In this document: positions 9,212 to 17,705 of the stretch, piece by piece | Layout: each line of letters starts with the position of its first letter | How positions within the stretch are numbered: position 1 is the first letter of the stretch | Assembly: GCF_900184265.1 (NCBI RefSeq) | Contig: NZ_FXXA01000002.1 | Coordinates: 3,827,983 to 3,891,982, forward strand | Direction: 5' to 3' | Origin: Eggerthella timonensis | GTDB lineage: Bacteria > Actinomycetota > Coriobacteriia > Coriobacteriales > Eggerthellaceae | Length of the DNA: 64,000 bases | Translations under genes and position numbers: made by a program | Notes under the pieces: model-generated | What the model was told of the DNA's origin: nothing | The model's database searches: none | Seen by the model: only the letters and a program-made list of their open reading frames with translations

Positions 9212-9308
9212 CGCCAACCCCCTGATTTGATACGGCGGATATGAAACGTCGCATCTCCCATTTTACTGCACCCGCCCAGAGGCGTACCTGGCGTCCGGGG
9301 TGCATGCG

Positions 9309-9324
9309 TTCCGTTGCTCCGGCA
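9309..9324. promoter_or_regulatory. Operator candidate B1
   Basis: TTCCGTTGCTCCGGCA matches the TGCCG-N6-CGGCA operator with one arm mismatch. Its centre is 42 bases (four helical turns) upstream of site B2 at 9351, so the two would lie on the same face of the DNA. It sits in the divergent region between the PRD regulator and the second MFS gene. Confidence 0.5.
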
Positions 9325-9350
9325 ATCGTCCTCGTACGGCAGCGCAAGGT

Positions 9351-9405
9351 TGCCGCAACTCCGGCAATTGTCGTTGACGGACGGTTTCCCGGTGCGGCCT
9401 ACAAT
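9351..9405 (+). promoter_or_regulatory. Operator candidate B2 and -10 element of the second MFS gene
   Basis: TGCCGCAACTCCGGCA (9351-9366) is a perfect 5-base inverted repeat and the best match to the four-site consensus. TACAAT at 9400-9405 is a good -10. The nearby TTGACG at 9374 is 20 bases away from it, too far for a standard -35. The operator-to-(-10) distance equals that of the first MFS promoter to within one base. Confidence 0.55.
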
Positions 9406-9461
9406 ACAGGGCGGAACCGGATTCGCAGCATCGACCTGCATCTCGGCTAAAGGGGTTTTCC

Positions 9462-11147
9462 ATGTCAGCTCGTTCCCAATCACGCACGGCCGCATCCGCC
9501 TCGAGGGGGTCTTTCTCGTACGCCCCTCTGGTTGCGCTGATCCTGGCGCAGGTGGGCACCACCAGCGACAACGCGGCTATGAACATCGCCGTTGCACAAT
9601 TGTCGTCCCAGCTGGGAGCTTCGTTGGGCGACATCCAAGTGGCGAACACCGTGTACGCGCTCGTGGCGGGCGCCTTCATGATCGCCGGCGGCATGCTGGG
9701 CGTGTCGTGGGGATGGCGCAAGACGCTGCGCATCGGCCTCGTGCTGGCCGCCGTCGGCGAGGCGTGCGCGGCGCTCGCGCCCACCATGGTAGCGTTCACC
9801 TGGGCAGGCCGCCTCATCATGGGCCTGGGAGCCAGCCTCGTGACGCCCGCCGTGCTCGGATTCGTCCCCGGCCTGTTCCAGGGGCGGCGCCGCGCTATCG
9901 CGTTCGGCGCCATCGCCGGGGCCGCGGCGATATCCACGCTGTCGCCGCTCGCGCTGGGCGCGCTCATGGACGGTGCCGGCTTCCGCATGACCTTCGGCGT
10001 GCTCGGCTTCTACTTCGTGCTGGTCTTGGCCAGCACGGCGCTGCTTCCGGCGTTGCGCTCCTCCGGCCATCCCGCGCGCCTCGACGGCGTCGGCACCGCC
10101 CTGGCCGCGATCGGGCTGGGAATGTTCCTGTTCGGCGCGTCGCGCATCTCGGCGTGGGGCGTGGTCGCGCCCACCTCGGGATGCCCCTTCACCCTCTTCG
10201 GCATCTCGCCGGCGCTGCCGCTGACGGCGTGCGGCCTCGTCCTGCTCGTAGCGCTCGTCCCCATTGAGCGGCGCATCGAGCGCGTGCACGGCAGCGCGCT
10301 CATCCCGCGATCGTTCATCGAGAGCCGTCCCGTGCGCGCGGGCCTCGTCGCGGTGGCGCTGCCGTTCTTCTACATGGGCGCGCAGGGCATGGTGATCACG
10401 CCGCACCTCCAGCTGGTGGCCGGGTTCTCGGCGCTGCAGACCGGTGTGTTCTCGCTGCTGTCGGCCCTGCCGATGTTCGCGCTGGCTACCTTCCTGCCGA
10501 AGGTCGCCCCGCACCTGTCGTCGCGCCTGCTCATCCGCGGGGGGTTCGTCGCCATGGCCGCCGCCTGCGCGCTCATCGCCCTCGGGGTGACAAGCGACGG
10601 CGTCGGGCCCACGTTGTTCGCAGGCGTATGCCTCGGCGGATTCGGCGTGGGCGCGGTGAACTCGCAGGCGAACAACGCCGTGGCATCGGCCGTCTCGGGC
10701 CGCGACGCGCAACAGTCGGGCGGCATGCAGGGCGCGGCGCGCAACATCGGCATGGCGCTGGGCACGGCCGCTGCGGGCACGTCGCTGCTGCTGACGCTGT
10801 CGTTCGGCATGGCGGGCTCGCTTCCCGCCGACGCCGTGGACGCCGACGCACGGGCGCTCCTCATCGAGCAGAGCGCCGCCTACACCAGCAACGAGGGGTT
10901 CCTGGACATCATCGAACCCTACGGCATGGCCGCCGCCGCAGCCGACGGGCTCGCGGCCGCCCATGCCGAAGTGCAGACCGAATCCACCCAGGTCACGTTC
11001 GCGCTGCTGGGCCTCGTGATGCTCGTCGGCCTACTGGGGACGCGCCACCTCGTGCAAACCGCCGTTCCCCGCACCCGCCCCGCAGCCGCAGGCTCGTCCG
11101 ATCCCAAACTCGACGTCGACCTCGAAGACGCGGCCCTCCAGAAGTAG
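9462..11147 (+). CDS. MFS transporter, DHA2 (14-TM) family, paralogue of the gene at 3774
   Basis: This 561-residue, 14-helix exporter has the same architecture as the first MFS gene. It has VSWGWRKTLRIGLVLAAVGE after helix 2, GRLIMGLGASLVTPAVLG, GAAAISTLSPLALGALMDG, and the loop SGCPFTLFGISPALPL that is shared almost verbatim. The ATG at 9462 follows AAAGGGG by seven bases. The C-terminal tail is charged and soluble. The pair probably arose by local duplication, because both genes also carry the same operator type. Inferred role: export of a small organic compound, perhaps of the same chemical class handled by the paralogue. The divergent PRD regulator may control it. Confidence 0.87.
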   Translation: MSARSQSRTAASASRGSFSYAPLVALILAQVGTTSDNAAMNIAVAQLSSQLGASLGDIQVANTVYALVAGAFMIAGGMLGVSWGWRKTLRIGLVLAAVGEACAALAPTMVAFTWAGRLIMGLGASLVTPAVLGFVPGLFQGRRRAIAFGAIAGAAAISTLSPLALGALMDGAGFRMTFGVLGFYFVLVLASTALLPALRSSGHPARLDGVGTALAAIGLGMFLFGASRISAWGVVAPTSGCPFTLFGISPALPLTACGLVLLVALVPIERRIERVHGSALIPRSFIESRPVRAGLVAVALPFFYMGAQGMVITPHLQLVAGFSALQTGVFSLLSALPMFALATFLPKVAPHLSSRLLIRGGFVAMAAACALIALGVTSDGVGPTLFAGVCLGGFGVGAVNSQANNAVASAVSGRDAQQSGGMQGAARNIGMALGTAAAGTSLLLTLSFGMAGSLPADAVDADARALLIEQSAAYTSNEGFLDIIEPYGMAAAAADGLAAAHAEVQTESTQVTFALLGLVMLVGLLGTRHLVQTAVPRTRPAAAGSSDPKLDVDLEDAALQK

Positions 11148-11248
11148 CGCGAAGCGGCATGGGCAACGGCGTGCCGCGCCCGGGTGTTTCAGAACGGGTA
11201 TCCTGACCCCCTGCTTGGCGCAGAATCGCAGCGGAAAGGGGCTGCACT

Positions 11249-11387
11249 GGCAGGAATTCCCCTTATTGGCCGATCAGGCTTCGCCGGGGTTTTCCGTTTC
11301 GGGAGAATCGGAAGGGGAAGGCCAGGTCGCGGCGCCAGCCGCAGGCACAGGCGCGAAACGAGGCTGCCAATAGGGGGGATTCTTGCC
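11249..11387. repeat. Inverted-repeat element, 22-bp arms
   Basis: GGCAGGAATTCCCCTTATTGGC at 11249-11270 and the segment at 11366-11387 are inverted complements with 19 of 22 matches, giving a 139-bp unit in the noncoding region after the second MFS gene. It may be a decayed miniature element or a large RNA hairpin. No coding potential was seen across 11148-11613 apart from this and the parS site. Confidence 0.5.
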
Positions 11388-11456
11388 GAAAACCCCCGTG
11401 CGGCAGGATATTCGCACGATCTAGGCTGCGTTGCGCCAAACAGGGGTTCGAACAGA

Positions 11457-11472
11457 TGTTTCACGTGAAACA
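11457..11472. promoter_or_regulatory. parS site (ParB binding)
   Basis: TGTTTCACGTGAAACA is a perfect 16-base palindrome identical to the canonical bacterial parS consensus. ParB loads here and spreads to organise chromosome segregation. The site is intergenic, as is usual. Only one copy was found in the window, and no parA/parB or dnaA gene is present. parS sites usually cluster near the origin, so this window may lie in the origin-proximal part of the chromosome. Confidence 0.9.
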
Positions 11473-11613
11473 ATCGCCCCTCGCGCAGCGCGGCACGCCG
11501 CGCACACCCCACCCGCCTTACGAAGACGTAAGCCGCACGTAAGGGGCGATCAAGGCACCCGTAAAGAGGCCACGATATAGTGGAAGCCGTACGCTTCGAG
11601 GTGAGGAGATCGC

Positions 11614-11742
11614 ATGGACAAGACGTTGAGCACCACCTGCAAGGCCGTCGGCGCGACGGTGATGATCGGCATATTCGTGCTGGTCGCGTGCCTGTTCTCG
11701 GAAAGCAGCCGCATCGTCCGGCCGCCCGCCCGCACGCGCTAA
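11614..11742 (+). CDS. Small single-helix membrane protein, 42 aa
   Basis: A 43-codon frame starts at an ATG preceded by GAGGTGAGGAG with five bases of spacing, a strong ribosome-binding site. The peptide has a short polar N-terminus (MDKTLSTTCKAVG), one hydrophobic segment (ATVMIGIFVLVACLF) and a basic C-terminus (RIVRPPARTR), so it should insert once in the membrane. I recognise no family. Its stop overlaps the start of the palindrome at 11743. The clean SD and codon use make it a likely real gene that size filters would miss. Function unknown. Confidence 0.55.
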   Translation: MDKTLSTTCKAVGATVMIGIFVLVACLFSESSRIVRPPARTR

Positions 11743-11777
11743 ATGTCCCAAATGGGGACTGTCCCCTTTTGGGACAT
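11743..11777. repeat. REP-like palindrome between converging genes
   Basis: ATGTCCCAAATGGGGAC pairs with GTCCCCTTTTGGGACAT (one internal mismatch, one-base loop). It fills exactly the gap between the stop of the 42-aa gene and the stop of the minus-strand transporter (TCA at 11777-11779). The TGTCCC...GGGACA core resembles REP sequences mobilised by RAYT (Y1-type) transposases in other genomes. None is present here. It probably serves as a two-way terminator. Confidence 0.65.
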
Positions 11778-13003
11778 CACTCCTTGCTTTGGGGCATGCG
11801 CGCGAGCAGCACGAAGCCCAGGACGAACAGCACGGCGATGGACAGCACGCCCAGCGACGAGTTCCCCGTGATCTGGGTGAACACGCTCACGAGGAAGGTG
11901 CCCATGACGGCGGCGTACTTGCCGAAGATGTCGAAGAAACCGTAGTACTCGTTGGCGTGCTCCTTCGGGATGAGCTTGCCGAACTCGCTGCGCGACAGCG
12001 CCTGGATGCCGCCCTGGAACAGGCCCACGCAGATGGCGAGGATCCAGAACTCAAGCGCCTCGCGCAGGAAGAACGCCGCGAACAACGTGATGCAGAAGTA
12101 CGCGCCGATGGCCACGAGCAGCATGCGCTTCGTGCCGAACTTCGACGACAGGCGCCCGTAGGCGATGGCCGACGGGAAGGCCACGAACTGCGTCACCAGC
12201 AGGGCCAGCACCAGCTGCGTCGCGTCGATGCCGAGATCGGTGCCGTAGCTCGTCGACATCTTGATGATGGTGTGCACGCCGTCGATATAGCAGAAGAACG
12301 CCAGCATGAAGTAGCGCAGGCGGCGATCCTTCCAGATGCGCTTGAGCGTGCGCAAGAGGCCCGCGAACGTATCGCGCACAAGGTGCGCCGCGCGCTCCTT
12401 GTAGTGCGTCTGATGCACGTTCTTGATGAGCGGGATGCTGAACGCCACCCACCACACGGCCGTGATGAGGAACGCGATCTTCATGCCGATATCCATGGGA
12501 ATGCCCACGCTCGGCCCCATGAGCACCACCACGAGGCAGGCGATGAACGGCACGCACGATCCGATGTAGCCCCACGCGTAGCCCTGCGACGACACCTCGT
12601 CGTAGCGCTCGTCGGTGGTGGCGTCCACGAGGAACGCATCGTAGAACACCATCGAGCCGTTCAGCATGATGGAGGCGACGACGTAGATCACGAGGAACGC
12701 GAGCGCCGCCGAGGGGATGCCCAGCGCGGCCAGCGCGATGGCGCCGGTGCCCACGGTGCCGATGAAGAACTTCTTCTTGTTGCCCTTGAGGTCGGCGAGG
12801 CTTCCCAAGATGGGCATGAGCAGCGCCAGCAGCAGCGAGGCCACCGTCTCGGCGTAACCCCAGGCCACCACTACCGACGAGCCCGGCTCGGCCAGCGTCT
12901 TGAAGTACACGGGGATCAGCGCCGTTGCAAGCAGCACGAAAGCCGAATTGCCCACGTCGTAGAGAATCCAGCTCTTCTCCTGCTTCGTCAACTTGCCCGC
13001 CAT
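11777..13003 (-). CDS. UMF1-type MFS transporter (Atg22-like)
   Basis: This is a 408-residue membrane protein of the unknown-major-facilitator / vacuole-effluxer family. It begins KLTKQEKSWILYDVGNSAFV, the hallmark start of UMF1 proteins, and has about 12 helices. The motif GSLADLKGNKKKFF follows helix 2, and the family's ALSRSEFGKLIPKEHANEYY lies in the second half, followed by FGIFDIFGKY-like residues. I start it at the ATG at 13003, because the longer in-frame ATG at 13087 lacks an SD and overlaps a promoter-like TATCAT. Bacterial members are thought to export small metabolites, but none is assigned here. It is divergent from the phospholipase-like gene at 13148. Confidence 0.85.
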   Translation of the reverse strand: MAGKLTKQEKSWILYDVGNSAFVLLATALIPVYFKTLAEPGSSVVVAWGYAETVASLLLALLMPILGSLADLKGNKKKFFIGTVGTGAIALAALGIPSAALAFLVIYVVASIMLNGSMVFYDAFLVDATTDERYDEVSSQGYAWGYIGSCVPFIACLVVVLMGPSVGIPMDIGMKIAFLITAVWWVAFSIPLIKNVHQTHYKERAAHLVRDTFAGLLRTLKRIWKDRRLRYFMLAFFCYIDGVHTIIKMSTSYGTDLGIDATQLVLALLVTQFVAFPSAIAYGRLSSKFGTKRMLLVAIGAYFCITLFAAFFLREALEFWILAICVGLFQGGIQALSRSEFGKLIPKEHANEYYGFFDIFGKYAAVMGTFLVSVFTQITGNSSLGVLSIAVLFVLGFVLLARMPQSKE

Positions 13004-13147
13004 GGCCGCGCCTCTCGTCTCGTCTGCATCAACTTGGGAAGGCTTCTTCACAAGTGAGAAACCGAAGGTTAACAACTGCTTCCTCATTGTATATGATAGC
13101 GCGTAGCGACACCGGTAAAATTCACGTCAGAACGGAGCGTCATCCCC

Positions 13148-14140
13148 ATGCCCGCACTCATAACCCACGATTTCTTCGGGCGCGACGTCTACGACCGCCT
13201 GTACACCCTCATCGGAGGCTCGCGCGACGAAGCCGAGGCGTTCCTTCTGGGCAACCAGGGGCCTGATCCGCTGTTCTACACGGTGCTCAGCCCTCAGCTG
13301 CGCGAGCACAATCGCCTGGGCTCTACCATGCACAACAAGAAGCCGAGCGAGCTGCTGGTCGCATTCAAGAACTCCCTCGACATCCTGGGCAGCGCCGAGC
13401 GCGAGGTCGGACGCGCCTATGCCCTGGGCTTCCTGTGCCATTACACGCTCGATTCCACGATGCACCCGTTCGTGTTCTTCCACGAGTACCGGCTGTGCGA
13501 TGCCGGCGAGCCCGGCCTTTCGCGCGCCGACGGCAGCGAAGTGCACGGCGTCATCGAAAGCGAGCTCGACGAGCTCGTGCTGTTCGAGAAGCGCAACGAG
13601 ACCGTGGCCACGTTCAACCCCTCCGCCGAGATCCTCAACGCGAGCGACTTCGTGCTGCACGTCGTCTCGAAGATGTACGCCTACGTCGCCCTCACCGTGT
13701 ACGGCGAGATCGTTCCCGCCACGATGTTCGAGACGGCCGTCAAGGACTTCCGCGTGGCGCAGCGTTTGTTCTACTCGCCCTCCGGTCGCAAGCGCGCCGT
13801 CATCGGCCGCGTCGAGGAGCTGCTGCGCCCCTTCTCGTTCTACAAGTCGATGAGCCATCGGCCCGTCGCCCTCACCGAGAGCCCGTTCGACAACCGCGCC
13901 CGCGAAGCGTGGGAGAACCCGTTCACGGGCGAAGTGCGCACGGCGAGCTTCTGGGACCTCTTCGACGAAGCCCTGGACAAGGCGCAGGACAACGTGTTCG
14001 CGTTCGACGAGGACGGCTTCGACCTCGCAGCCGCGCGCGCCATCACGAAGGAGCTGGACTTCTCCGGCGAGCCCGTGGTGGCCCTGGTGGTGTCGGTCGA
14101 GGACGGCGCGGTCAGCGCTCCGCCCGTCGACGAAGCATAA
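13148..14140 (+). CDS. Zinc-dependent phospholipase C family protein
   Basis: This is a 330-residue protein matching the Zn_dep_PLPC family (PF00882 type). The N-terminal MPALITHDFFGRDVY, the block LLGNQGPDPLFY and the helix GFLCHYTLDSTMHPFVFF carry the His and Asp residues that bind zinc in this fold. There is no signal peptide, so it is likely cytoplasmic, unlike secreted clostridial phospholipase C. The true substrate is uncertain because intracellular members are uncharacterised. Six bases separate its stop from the next start at 14147, so the two genes are probably cotranscribed. The ATG is used with a weak GGAGCG upstream. Confidence 0.82.
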   Translation: MPALITHDFFGRDVYDRLYTLIGGSRDEAEAFLLGNQGPDPLFYTVLSPQLREHNRLGSTMHNKKPSELLVAFKNSLDILGSAEREVGRAYALGFLCHYTLDSTMHPFVFFHEYRLCDAGEPGLSRADGSEVHGVIESELDELVLFEKRNETVATFNPSAEILNASDFVLHVVSKMYAYVALTVYGEIVPATMFETAVKDFRVAQRLFYSPSGRKRAVIGRVEELLRPFSFYKSMSHRPVALTESPFDNRAREAWENPFTGEVRTASFWDLFDEALDKAQDNVFAFDEDGFDLAAARAITKELDFSGEPVVALVVSVEDGAVSAPPVDEA

Positions 14141-14146
14141 ACCCCC

Positions 14147-15097
14147 ATGCTGGACGTCGCCCTCACCATCCCCTTCTGGCTGGAAATGGCCGCTGCGCTG
14201 ACCGGCGGCTTGTCCGGCGCCATGAGCGCCGTGCGTGCGCGCTACGACATCTTCGGCGTGGCCTGCATCGCCATCATCACCGGTTTGGCCGGCGGCATCA
14301 TGCGCGACATCCTGCTGCAGAACTACGGCATCTACGCCTTCCAGAAGCCCACGCTCGTCTTGGCGTGCGCCATCGCGGGCGTGGTGGTGTTCTACTTCGG
14401 CAAGCTGGCCACCTACCTCGACCCCATCGTCGACCTCCTCGACAACCTATCGGTTGCGCTGTGGGCCGTCATCAGCGTGAGCAAGAGCCTGTCGGCGGGC
14501 CTCGACATCATCCCGTCCATCATCCTGGGCACCATCACCGCCGTGGGCGGCGGCATCCTGCGCGACATCTGCATGAACCGCGAGCCCGAAGCGTTCCAAG
14601 CCGGCGCGCTGTACGGCAGCGCCGCGCTCGTGGGCTGCATCGTCTACGCGCTGATGAGCCAGAACCACATCCTGGACAACTACGCCGCCCTCGCCTGCGT
14701 CGTGCTGGTGCTGGGACTGCGCTACGCGTCGCTGTTCTTCGGCTGGCGCACGAAGCCGCCGCGCGACTACTCCGACGTGGTGACGAGGGCGGTGTCGAAG
14801 CCGGTGCGCTCGGTGGCGAACCGCGTGCGGCCGCCGAAGGGCAAGGTGGAGCGCGACAAAGAGCGGCACGGCTACGAGAAGCTGCGCCTGTTCTGGGCGC
14901 GCATGAACGGCGAGTACGTGGCGGAGCGGAGCAAAGGCGACCGGACGTCCGCGGCGCATGAGAGCGCATCGCCGGACCCGTCGAGCGTGGGCGCCAGCGA
15001 CCCGAGCGACCGCATCGTCGTGAACCGCGAAGAGCTTCGCCGCATCGTCGGCTCCGACGAGGAGAAAGAACGCGACCCCTTCGAGCCGCGACGGTGA
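14147..15097 (+). CDS. UPF0126 / TRIC-like membrane protein with long C-terminal tail
   Basis: This is a 316-residue protein. Residues 1-205 form seven helices built as two repeats, each with the family signature (GLAGGIMRDILLQN and GGGILRDICMN), as in the UPF0126 (YadS/YicG) family. These proteins relate to TRIC channels, and some members have been linked to glycine transport. The remaining ~110 residues are a charged cytoplasmic tail (RPPKGKVERDKERHGYEK and an acidic end), which is longer than usual for the family. It lacks a clear SD, so translation is probably coupled to the phospholipase-like gene six bases upstream. Confidence 0.82.
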   Translation: MLDVALTIPFWLEMAAALTGGLSGAMSAVRARYDIFGVACIAIITGLAGGIMRDILLQNYGIYAFQKPTLVLACAIAGVVVFYFGKLATYLDPIVDLLDNLSVALWAVISVSKSLSAGLDIIPSIILGTITAVGGGILRDICMNREPEAFQAGALYGSAALVGCIVYALMSQNHILDNYAALACVVLVLGLRYASLFFGWRTKPPRDYSDVVTRAVSKPVRSVANRVRPPKGKVERDKERHGYEKLRLFWARMNGEYVAERSKGDRTSAAHESASPDPSSVGASDPSDRIVVNREELRRIVGSDEEKERDPFEPRR

Positions 15098-15116
15098 GCG
15101 AGGCAGAGGGGCGGCG

Positions 15117-15190
15117 GTGAGACAGAGGGACGGGGTAATTGTCTCATTTTGCGAGCAAAATGAGACAATTACCCCGTCCCTCTGTCTCAC
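15117..15190. repeat. 74-bp perfect palindrome, copy 2 of 3
   Basis: Arms are identical to those at 1127-1200, and the loop is GA. It is preceded by a degenerate partial copy starting at the stop of the UPF0126 gene (GTGAGCGAGGCAGAGGGGCG). It lies between converging genes, the DUF47 gene ending at 15220 on the other strand. Likely bidirectional terminator. Confidence 0.9.
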
Positions 15191-15219
15191 CCAAGCGCGC
15201 CGCGGAACGCAGGAGCTCC

Positions 15220-15849
15220 CTATGCGTTCTTCAGCAGGATCCCGCCCATGGTGTCGGCGATATGCTCGGAGGTGTCGACGCATTTCTCCATACGATCGAA
15301 GATGCGCAGCCACATGACCACGCGCAGGGCGTCGTCTCGTTCCTTGCCATAGAGGCTGCGGTTCACCTTGAGGTACAGCCGATCGGCTTCCTCCTCGTAG
15401 GCGTTCACGTCGATGATGAGCTGCCTGATGGCCTTCGACTTCTTGAAGTTGCGGAAATCCTTCATGGCCTTGTCAAGCGTTTTGCAGCTCTTCTTGATGA
15501 GCACCGCGAACTCGCGCGCATGCTCGTGCATGTCGCTCGCGCGGTACATGTAGAAGCACAGCACCACGTCCTCGATGAAATCGATGAGGTTGTCCAGGTT
15601 CTGCGTCAGCGCGATGATGTCCTCGCGCTCGATGGGCGTGATGAAGTCGTGCGACAGCATCTTGTAGACGGCGTGGCTGTACTCGTCGCTCTCGTTCTCC
15701 AGAGCGTGCGCGCGCTCCATCAGCTCGCGCACGCTCTTTCCCGATGCGTAGCTGTCGATCACCTCGATGAGCAGCTGCGCTTCGGCCACCGCAGCTTCGG
15801 ATTGCTTTTCGAACAGGTCGAAATAGTCCGCCTTGCGCTTCTTGCCCAT
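15220..15849 (-). CDS. DUF47 / PhoU-like protein, second copy
   Basis: This 209-residue, mostly helical protein of the DUF47 (PhoU_div, PF01865) family has the typical QNLDNLIDFIEDV and KSCKTLDKAMKDFRNFKKSK segments. These proteins accompany PiT phosphate permeases and are thought to regulate them in the cytoplasm, with metal-binding acidic motifs (E-x3-D). It is 30 bases downstream of a second DUF47 gene, with which it shares much sequence, and is the last gene of the pit operon. AAGGGGG lies four bases before the ATG. The duplicate pair suggests a hetero-oligomer or division of labour, which is inference. Confidence 0.85.
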   Translation of the reverse strand: MGKKRKADYFDLFEKQSEAAVAEAQLLIEVIDSYASGKSVRELMERAHALENESDEYSHAVYKMLSHDFITPIEREDIIALTQNLDNLIDFIEDVVLCFYMYRASDMHEHAREFAVLIKKSCKTLDKAMKDFRNFKKSKAIRQLIIDVNAYEEEADRLYLKVNRSLYGKERDDALRVVMWLRIFDRMEKCVDTSEHIADTMGGILLKNA

Positions 15850-15879
15850 GAGGCCCCCTTAGCGGGTCGTTGCCGATCC

Positions 15880-16509
15880 TTACACGTTCTTCAACAGGAT
15901 GGAGTTCATCGTGTCGGCGGCGTGCTCGCACGAGTCGCAGCACTTCTCCATGCGATCGAAGATCTGCGACCACACCAGCACGCGCATGGGGTTCTCGCGG
16001 TCGTGCGTGTGCAGCTTGCGGATGACCGTCATGTACAGCTGATCGGCCTCTTCCTCGTAATCGTTCACATCGATGATGAGCTGCTTGAACGTCTTGGACT
16101 TCTTGAAGTTGCGGAAGTCCTCCATGGCCTTGTCGAGCGCCACGCAGCTCTTCTTGATGAGATGGGCGAACTCGAGCGCGTCGTGATGGATGAAGTGGAC
16201 ATCGTACATGTAGAAGCGCTGCATGACGTCTTCGATGTAGTCGATGATGTTGTCGAGGTACTGGGACATGTTGATGATGTCCTCGCGCTCGATGGGCGTG
16301 ATGAAGTCGGTGGCCACCGTCTTGAAGATGGCGTGGTTGATCTCGTCGCCCTTGTGCTCCAGCTCGTGCGCGCGCTCCATGACCTCCTTGAGGTGCTCGG
16401 CCTCGGTGAAGCCCTCGATGGCCTCAATCAGCAACTCGGCTTCCTGGACGGCGACTTCCGTCTGCTTCTCGAACGCGTCGAAATAATCGAACTTGACCCT
16501 CTTGCTCAC
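15880..16509 (-). CDS. DUF47 / PhoU-like protein, first copy
   Basis: This 209-residue DUF47 family protein is similar along its length to the next gene. It has SQYLDNIIDYIEDVMQRF and KSCVALDKAMEDFRNFKKSK, and the same C-terminal RMEKCCDSCEHAADTM block with clustered Cys/His/Glu. It starts with GTG, three bases after GGAGGA. Its start is 10 bases downstream of the PiT permease stop, so the two are translationally close. Inferred role: accessory regulator of phosphate import through the PiT protein. Confidence 0.85.
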   Translation of the reverse strand: MSKRVKFDYFDAFEKQTEVAVQEAELLIEAIEGFTEAEHLKEVMERAHELEHKGDEINHAIFKTVATDFITPIEREDIINMSQYLDNIIDYIEDVMQRFYMYDVHFIHHDALEFAHLIKKSCVALDKAMEDFRNFKKSKTFKQLIIDVNDYEEEADQLYMTVIRKLHTHDRENPMRVLVWSQIFDRMEKCCDSCEHAADTMNSILLKNV

Positions 16510-16519
16510 CGGTCCTCCT

Positions 16520-17572
16520 CTACGAGAACATTAAGAACAGGTGGGCGAACGCGAACCCGAGCAACCCGCATCCCGGAAACGTCAGCACCCACGTTTTCAC
16601 CATGTCTATTGCAATTCCCCACTTCACCGCGCTTTTTCGCTTCGCTGCGCCCACGCCCATGATAGCCGTCGTGTTCGTGTGCGTCGTGGAAACCGGCAAG
16701 CCGGCGAACGTGGATAGCATAAGGCAGAAGAACGTGGCGACGCTGGCGGCGAACCCCTGGAACGGTTCGAGCTTCACCATGTCCAAACCGACGCTCTTGA
16801 TGATGCGCTCGCCGCCGACGGCGGTGCCCAACCCCATGTTGAGCGCGCAGAAGAACATGAGCCACACGGGCAGGATCATCTGGTCGGCTTGGCCGACGCC
16901 CGTCGCCAGCGTGATGGCCAAAACGAAGATGCTCATGAACTTCTGGCCGTCCTGCGCGCCGTGCATGAACGCCACGCCCGCGCCCGAGGCCACCTGCGCC
17001 CAGCGGAAGAAGCGCGACGTCTTCTTGCGATCCATGTTGCGGCAGACGCGCCCGAGCACTTTGGAATTCACCCAGCCCAGGAAGAAGCCGAGCAGGGTGG
17101 ACAGGAGGATACCGTACACGACCTTGATCCACTCGCCTCCGTTGATGGCGTCGAAGCTGCCCTGCAGCGCGATGGCCGCGCCCGTCAGGCCGGCGATCAG
17201 CGAATGGCTCTGGCTCGTGGGGATGCCGAAATACCAGGCCACGGTGCCCCATACGATGATGGCCACCATCGCGGCCATAAGCGCGATGAGCGATTGCTGG
17301 GAGTTCCCCCCGAAATCGACCATGTTGAAGATGGTATGCGCGACGGCGGCGGTGAACAGCGACACCACCAGCAAGCCCAGGAAGTTGCACACGGCCGCCA
17401 TGATGATGGCGAGCTTCGGTTTCATGGCACGCGTCGATACGACGGTGGCAATCGCGTTCGGTGCGTCGGTCGCCCCGTTCACCACGATGACACCGATGTT
17501 GAGCAGGGTCACAACCACGAGGATCGGGTTGGACGCGAGCTCGGCGATGAACGAAGCCCACTCTATGGTCAC
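16520..17572 (-). CDS. PiT family inorganic phosphate permease
   Basis: This is a 350-residue inner-membrane permease. The duplicated PiT signatures are visible. The first is NGATDAPNAIATVVSTRA near residue 32, with GIPTSQSHSLIAGLTGAAI mid-protein. The second-repeat counterparts are HGAQDGQKFMSIF and GLPVSTTHTNTTAIMGVG. PiT proteins import metal-phosphate complexes with protons or Na+. GTG is the start, with GAGAGG upstream. It heads a three-gene operon with two DUF47 partners, a common arrangement. No Pho box was identified. Confidence 0.9.
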   Translation of the reverse strand: MTIEWASFIAELASNPILVVVTLLNIGVIVVNGATDAPNAIATVVSTRAMKPKLAIIMAAVCNFLGLLVVSLFTAAVAHTIFNMVDFGGNSQQSLIALMAAMVAIIVWGTVAWYFGIPTSQSHSLIAGLTGAAIALQGSFDAINGGEWIKVVYGILLSTLLGFFLGWVNSKVLGRVCRNMDRKKTSRFFRWAQVASGAGVAFMHGAQDGQKFMSIFVLAITLATGVGQADQMILPVWLMFFCALNMGLGTAVGGERIIKSVGLDMVKLEPFQGFAASVATFFCLMLSTFAGLPVSTTHTNTTAIMGVGAAKRKSAVKWGIAIDMVKTWVLTFPGCGLLGFAFAHLFLMFS

Positions 17573-17705
17573 GAAATCCCTCTCGACAAAACAGCAAAAA
17601 GGTTCAGCATTCCCCAGTTTAACGTAAATCTAACAAAGCGAAAGGGGCTCCTTGCTCTTTTCACGTCGGATTACGGATCAAACGGCAAAATGCAGGTAAA
17701 GCGCT

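Noticed and set aside
9374-9405. Standard sigma-70 promoter using TTGACG and TACAAT
   Set aside because: The spacer is 20 bases, too long for a normal promoter. I treat only the TACAAT as likely and propose an activator.
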